From contig JBAOKB010000147.1 of the NCBI GenBank assembly GCA_037044905.1, forward strand, positions 248,001 through 312,000: a stretch of DNA of 64,000 nt, read 5' to 3'. The translations under genes were made by a program, and so were the position numbers. Of this stretch, positions 58,956 to 64,000 are shown one piece after another. Below the pieces are notes generated by a model, which made no database searches, had not been told where the DNA came from, and was given only the letters and a program-made list of their open reading frames with translations. This DNA comes from Hortaea werneckii (lineage: Eukaryota > Ascomycota > Dothideomycetes > Mycosphaerellales > Teratosphaeriaceae). The stretch's first letter is position 1; each line of letters opens with the position of its first letter.

Positions 58956-59333
58956 TTAGATCGTGTGGCCGCCAATCTGCTCCATGTGCACATCAATCTC
59001 GTCTCCGTCCTCCAGGTCGAGCTATTGAGAATCAGTAGGCGTCGCAATCTGCCATTTCCTGGGGGATCAACTTACATCCGATGGAGTCTGGTCAGGTAGC
59101 ACCCTGCGGCCTTCAGACAGGAACCGTAGTTCCTTGGTGTCCTTCTGTAGACGCGCGGAAAATGCATTCATCGCCTTGACTAGCTTGGTGGACGGCTTGA
59201 GCTTGAAATCGATCGAATAATCATTCATGTCTCGGAACTTGAGAGTGAGCTGATCTGGTTGAGCGGGTGTTGCGGGCTGCTGCGCCGGCGGCGGCTCCGT
59301 GTAGGGCATTTCCTCGACTGGTTCGGAGGCCAT
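58956..59333 (-). CDS. smt3: SUMO (Smt3-like ubiquitin-fold modifier)
   Basis: Small ubiquitin-like modifier attached to lysines of target proteins by Ubc9. Exons are 59333-59076 and 59021-58956 with a 54-base GT-AG intron in phase 0, giving 107 residues. A Pro/Gln-rich flexible N-terminus of about 25 residues precedes the beta-grasp fold: LTLKFRDMNDYSIDFKLKPSTKL, a helix KAMNAFSARL, LRFLSEGRRVLPDQTPSDLDLEDGDEIDVHMEQIGG. The C-terminal GG is followed by three residues (HTI), which a Ulp protease would remove. The DQTP...LDLEDGDEIDVHMEQIGG end is diagnostic. The core is rather diverged from yeast Smt3 in the first strand and helix. Confidence 0.9.
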
Positions 59334-59674
59334 GTTCGTTTAAACAAGTCTGCTCGTTGGTTGGAGGTTTGTTTTGATGTTCAGGCGATGCTCAAGATGA
59401 GGATGCTTTACGAGCCTCGTGGGTGGTGGCGGTGGTTGGAGTTCGGTGCTGATGTCAGTGTGTGTTTGTTTCAAACGAAGGCTTTAAAGCGGCGGAGCTA
59501 GGCAGCAGCATGTGAAAAGCGGCCAACGTGAGTGAAAGCTCACCGCTGCACGTGTCACTTCGCATACAAACGCACTCAAGCGCGTTCACGTGCCGAGACA
59601 GATCTATCACTTTGTTGTCATCTGCTGGTGGCTGAACATTTCCGTCAACAGCGACGCCACTTCTGCATCTGCCC
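59334..59674. other. Intergenic between SUMO and lipase genes
   Basis: SUMO promoter and lipase 3' end. The open frame running through here on the minus strand belongs to neither gene. Confidence 0.35.
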
Positions 59675-61367
59675 TCATCCTGCATCATGACCAGATACAG
59701 CCGCGAAAGCAAGATCATCAATCCTGCGCTTGTACAAGACCATGGGATGCATGGCAGGATCTCCAAAAACGACATCACGCAATTGCCCCTCAGACACACA
59801 GACCGCTTCCGGGACATTCCTGGAACTGTGTGGCTTCTCCCGCAGCAATACAAGGCGACCTGCATTGGAGAGCGTTGCTTCCGGTACATCCCACTGCGGT
59901 GCTGCAGAGCTTGTAGGCGGGGGACGTGTTCCTTTGGTCTGGTGAGGCGGCGCTTTGCCACGCAATCGGGCGCGGTCGTTTCTCGAAGGTGTCGGTGCCG
60001 CGAGCAGGCGGATAAGAGAAGATAGATATGTTCTGTCGGCGCGCACCACAACGTCACCTTCGTTGATGAATGCTAGGAATTGGCTTCTCCTATGCTGCTG
60101 TTCTTGAGACACTTGCAGCGGCAGCAGCGCAACAGGCGGAGCTCCGAACGTGACGCAGTGCACGCGTCGAAAGAATCCAGCCATTACGTTGAGCTCAGAC
60201 TCTACCGTCCGGGACAGCATGTGCGCATATAGCAAGCTGGCAACCGCGCCGCCCGCCGAATGCCCGGTGAACAGACAGAGCTTGTCCCCCATGATGGATC
60301 TTCTTCAATCATGCGTCGAAGATGTGCGCTGATCTGAGGAACCATAGCCCTTGCGACTTCGAGGAAGCCTGCATGGCATGCGTTACCCGGATCGTCTAGA
60401 AAGCCGACGGGCTCAGTTGGCGAGATCGCGAAGTTCACAGTCCAGTCCATCAAGTTCCATTTGCTACCCGGATAGCGATGATGATCAACTTCCGGTCGTC
60501 GACATGCTCGCTCTTCATGATCGTGGCTTTAGTGCCTTGCTTGGGATCAGCTGCCGTGTAGTGTTCTCGCTTGTCCCGCGATGGCCGCTTGTAAACGTCG
60601 GCGGAAGCCTGCGCTGCCCGGCATGCAAGCGTCCAAGTCGGGAGATAGGCCTTGAAAGGCAGCATGACCGGTGGCAACCTCGAGTTCTGATACATCCAGC
60701 TCTTCTCGAAGTTGATGAAATGGCCTGCAGACTTGGCCGCCGCGTCCTTTCCTGATGTCTCTTCCTTCGCTCGCAGGTTCCCCATCGAACGAGAGCGAAT
60801 GTGGTCTTGACTTCGCTCTTCTACCTTCAATCCACGCATAGACCTTTCAAGCTCAGCCTGCGCCGGCATGTCTCCGTCCGCCTTTGATATGAAGTCCATC
60901 AGATTCGCGGCTACGCCATCGAAGAACGCAGCGCCCTGATTCATTCTCCGTGCAAGAGGGCAGTCGTCGTACCCACTTGGCCCCGGGCGCGGCGGTGGCA
61001 GTGGTCGGTCTTCTCTGCGATCGGGTTGCACATATCCTCCTGGTCCTCCAAGGTCCAAAGTACTTGTTGAAGCCCAAGCAGGCAATTGACTATCGTAGGA
61101 TCCATACCTGGCATCCTTCGCTGGGCGATACGGCTGAACGGGACCACCGCTCACCGGCGGAGGCTTCAAGTAGCCATTCTGATGCGGCGGCGCGGCTTTG
61201 TAGCACGGCGGGAGGGGTGGTACGCTTGGGGCAGATGAAGACTTTGGTCCATCATATCCGTATCTATTGGAGGGCGCCGCACTGTGAGCCCGTCGCTTCG
61301 GCCGTGATGACCTTGCTGGCTCTGCCGGCCTGCCGGAACTGTTCTTTCGCGAGTGGAAGAGCTGCAT
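59675..61367 (-). CDS. Class 3 lipase (alpha/beta hydrolase), two apparent 1-base gaps
   Basis: Predicted fungal lipase 3-type esterase, intronless. The N-terminal 180 residues are disordered (basic, Pro/Gly/Ser/Tyr-rich), and there is no signal peptide, so it is probably intracellular. The core then runs from MNQGAAFFDGVAANLMDFIS through LIIIAIRGS...WNLMDWTVNF, FLDDPGNACHAGFLEVAR and the nucleophile elbow GHSAGG (60254-60265), then YAHML and VHCVTFGAPPVALLPL. The Asp/His of the triad are plausibly in FINEGDVVVRAD and the MHPMVLY end. Single bases seem missing in CCC 60467-60469 and GG 60296-60297 (plus strand). Repair gives 564 residues in one frame. Confidence 0.82.
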
Positions 61368-63487
61368 CGCGATATACCACCTGTGTGTCGGGTACCTGAC
61401 GATCGTGCGCGCAAGGTGTGGGGCTAGAGGATCAACCGCGCATCAGTCAAGCTTATGCGTTGATGGGGCGTGGTCGCGTTGGCCATAGTACTGTAGTCAA
61501 GTTCTCGCTTCATCCAGCCATCTCATGTGTGAACGGTAGATAGCAGCTGGGCCAATCCACAAGCTTCGCAACGCTCTGGGTCGTTGGCGTCGAGCCATAC
61601 AACCGTTGCATATGTCGGCGGTTCAGAAGACGAGACGGTACCTCGGAAGCGCGCGAGGTGCAGACGTCAAAGGCAGGGTCTGCGCCACAATTGGAAGTCG
61701 TCAACACCTGTCTGCCTCGTTTCAGAAGAGCAGACTGGGATTCTACGAGCGATCTCCGCAAAGACATCGCTTGAGGCATCGTAGAATCGAGCTTCTGTGT
61801 ATGACCGGGTGTTGACGATGATTGGTGATAGGTTCTGACAAGCCGGGTAGGGACAGCAAGGCCAAAGACGCTAGCCCTGCGCTATGGTCTTGTGTGAGGC
61901 ATCCACCATACAAAAGCCAGCAACCTTGGTGTGACCAATTGAGCACCACGTTTGGACTTGTCTGGTCATTGCAAGACGCAAGCTCTTATAACCGCAAAGT
62001 TGGACGTCCTGCGGCGACACCTTAGCAGACGCTTCAAGGCGAACATGCGCCTAGCGGATGCAAACAATGGACCTTGGCGGCAGGTCGTACAACAGTGGTC
62101 TACGTGTGACAGATTTTGGGCGCATGCGACACCATCTCCAAAGTCCTTGCGGAGACAGTGATTTGTTTCGAGAAGTTCACCTCGGTCACTCCCTATACCC
62201 ATCATTACTTTCTCCTCTCGCTCTTCGATCACGGCATACGATGATGGAGCACTATCAACCAAGACCATGCCTGGCAATTTCCACTGAGGGTCAGTCGCTT
62301 CTCGCAACTCTTACGATCATATGCGCTCTGAATGAGTTGTTTTTGAAAGTGCTCTTGCAGGGTGTTTCCAAAACGTCTCTGTCAGAAGCTCCTTAAGTGT
62401 GAGGTGATAGGCCATGCGCACACTTGCCTTCCAAAGCGTTCGAAACATGCCGGTATTGAAATATCTACTAACGCAAACGACCGCAAGCCACCTCTTCATG
62501 GTCGAACAAGTTAGGCGTTTTCTTGCCGTCCTCGCAAGTATAGAGTACATGGTTCCAACTCGCGGATGGTTATGGGAAATGCCATTCCAATGATTTTAGA
62601 AACGAGAACGATCTTGGCCCGTAGTTGGGATGACATGTGGCTGCTCACCAAAACAACTGCTCTGTATTCAAGTTGCTCCTTAGCTAATGAGGCTCTTGTT
62701 TTGACTTGCTGGTCGTCTAGTCAATGAACCGATCTTGATACTAGTCTACGACGAAATTGAGATTGGCTTGATTGTCTCGATGATGGATCAAAGATCGTGC
62801 TCGCTTAACAGTTGCCGTTTTCCGTTCCTACTGCTCTATGTGCGGCATTTTGTGTCCAGAGTCCTTCGGCAAATGTAGTTAGAGCAACCAGCGTCCAAAC
62901 TCTTATCTATATCACCCGCGAGAAGCCGCGTCGGTTGCAATCGGCAGAAGTCGGCCCAATGCGATGGCTTTGCAATGACAGCGATCCTTCTGCAACTCAT
63001 CTGCGAAGGCATTTGTTTTACGACCTGGAGTTGCTCATGGAAGAAGATCTCAAGACGTAAGAACAACCCCATCCCCGCACGTCGGGAGGTCGGAAAGACA
63101 CGAGGAGCACTAGGAAAAGCTTTGCCATAGCCAAGCTTTGCCAGCTGAGCCATTTGAGCTGTCGCACCTGCCTCATTGAGCTAAGTTGCCGAGGCTCTCC
63201 ATGCCAATTCCCCTCTAGCGCAGAAGCCTGTTCGAGAAAGCTCTCCACGAGTTCATGGACCATCGGTCAGGCCAGCCGGATGCTTCGTATCCGCAAGGCT
63301 AGAGTGCCACATGGGCATGCCATTGGCAGGATACGGACAGGCCCAAGCAAGAAGTCGTCATCAGGCCTGGATCGATAGAGCCAGGGAGGTGAGTACAAGC
63401 GCCTTTTTAGTACCCTCGTCTGCCACGCTTCTGCACCACCAAGCTTTCCATTTCCTTGTCACTCCGTCTTGTTTGGTCTTGGCGACG
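61368..63487. other. Gene-free stretch of about 2.1 kb
   Basis: It covers the lipase promoter on the left and the transporter promoter on the right. Open frames are short and unconvincing. No repeat or RNA gene is recognised. Confidence 0.35.
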
Positions 63488-64000
63488 ATGGCGACCAACT
63501 TCGCGAACTTGGGCGGTGTTGCAGATCCCAGGTCTGGCGACCAGCCTGATTATGTTGGACGACGCATGATACACCCCGGCACAATGTGCAGAACCAGCGT
63601 CGACATAGTTTCATGTACTCAGATTCAAGCATTACTTTTGAAGAGTACAACTGGTGGGCCGAACGATCACGGGAGTATGAAAAAGAACTCTCGACCGAGG
63701 GCGCCGGCATCCAGGGCGTACTGAACATGCTTATCGGGAAGAAGACGAAAAAGGAAGCCGAGGGTATCCAGGGCGTGCCTCCGGGGGCTTCGGTCTCAGG
63801 CGGACTTGTCCAACCTCGTCCTGAGGCCGAGAAGATTAGAGAAGCCGGTGGCAAGGCGGACGACCACTCAGACCGTGTAGTCCCAACTGAAAAGGATACG
63901 GATTCCGACAAAGCTTCACCGCAGCCTAACGTCGACAGATATGGAATCACTGAAGACGAGTGGTATCATGCTCAGCGTGCCGTTCGTACCGCTACTTGGG
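63488..64000 (+). CDS. N-terminus of AAAP-type amino acid transporter, cut by window end, apparent 1-base frameshift
   Basis: Only the cytosolic N-terminal part lies in the window. It begins at ATG 63488 (MATNFANLGGVADP). The frame breaks at GG 63558-63559; one added G leads into MYSDSSITFEEYNWWAERSR, a segment typical of fungal AAAP transporters before their membrane core. The last visible residues, ITEDEWYHAQRAVRTATW, match the family's box just before the first membrane helix. I judge the assignment from these two boxes alone. All transport domains lie beyond 64000. A polar linker of about 90 residues separates the boxes. Confidence 0.6.

Noticed and set aside
58580..59047. 155-codon minus-strand frame
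   Set aside because: Runs out of frame through the SUMO second exon and its intron; the SUMO model explains the sequence.

Overview
The window reads as nuclear DNA of a filamentous ascomycete (Pezizomycotina). The family content suggests a dothideomycete, but that placement is an inference. The reasons are short GT-AG introns (about 50-100 bp), one-gene spacing on both strands, and typical fungal families: white collar-2, an LaeA-like methyltransferase, COP9 subunit 7, Boi-type SH3-SAM-PH, and 2EXR/DUF7730-like proteins. I found no tRNA, rRNA, transposon ORF, CRISPR array or plasmid or phage feature.

Layout. 1-8.7 kb: LaeA-like methyltransferase (+), CSN7 (+), PrxQ/BCP-type peroxiredoxin (+), white collar-2 (-), with RAD50 (+) divergent from it. 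8.7-18 kb: RAD50, DUF2237 protein (+), secreted exo-beta-1,3-glucanase (-), then about 2.4 kb without a gene. 18-29 kb: SP-RING SUMO-ligase-like protein (-), Boi-like polarity protein (+), GH2 glycosidase (-). 29-40 kb: secreted PAN/Apple-like protein with a 21-nt exon (-), aldo/keto reductase (-), SET-domain methyltransferase (+), an unknown protein (-), DUF1295 membrane protein (-). 40-45 kb: about 5 kb without a gene, upstream of a four-finger C2H2 factor (+). 48-56 kb: 2EXR-like protein (+), RIB3 (+), MFS transporter (-), a second 2EXR-like protein (-). 56-64 kb: fructose-1,6-bisphosphatase (-), SUMO (-), class 3 lipase (-), about 2 kb without a gene, and the N-terminus of an AAAP-type amino-acid transporter (+) cut by the window end.

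The strongest window-wide observation concerns sequence quality. Twelve of the 24 genes are broken by about 19 single-base indels, nearly all within short runs of one base. Each correction returns the gene to a normal family length and an exact multiple of three. I read these as uncorrected assembly errors, not pseudogenes. RAD50 carries five.

The genes are mostly independent housekeeping, wall or transport loci and form no biosynthetic cluster. Two groupings are of possible interest. LaeA-like, CSN7 and WC-2 lie within 8 kb, and all three belong to families linked to light, development and secondary metabolism. SUMO and an SP-RING ligase lie in the same window. I found no clear new defence or mobile system. 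The least explained items are the six-exon secreted PAN-like protein, the unknown protein at 37.6-38.6 kb and a dispersed TACCTACCTAGGTAGGTA-type palindrome.
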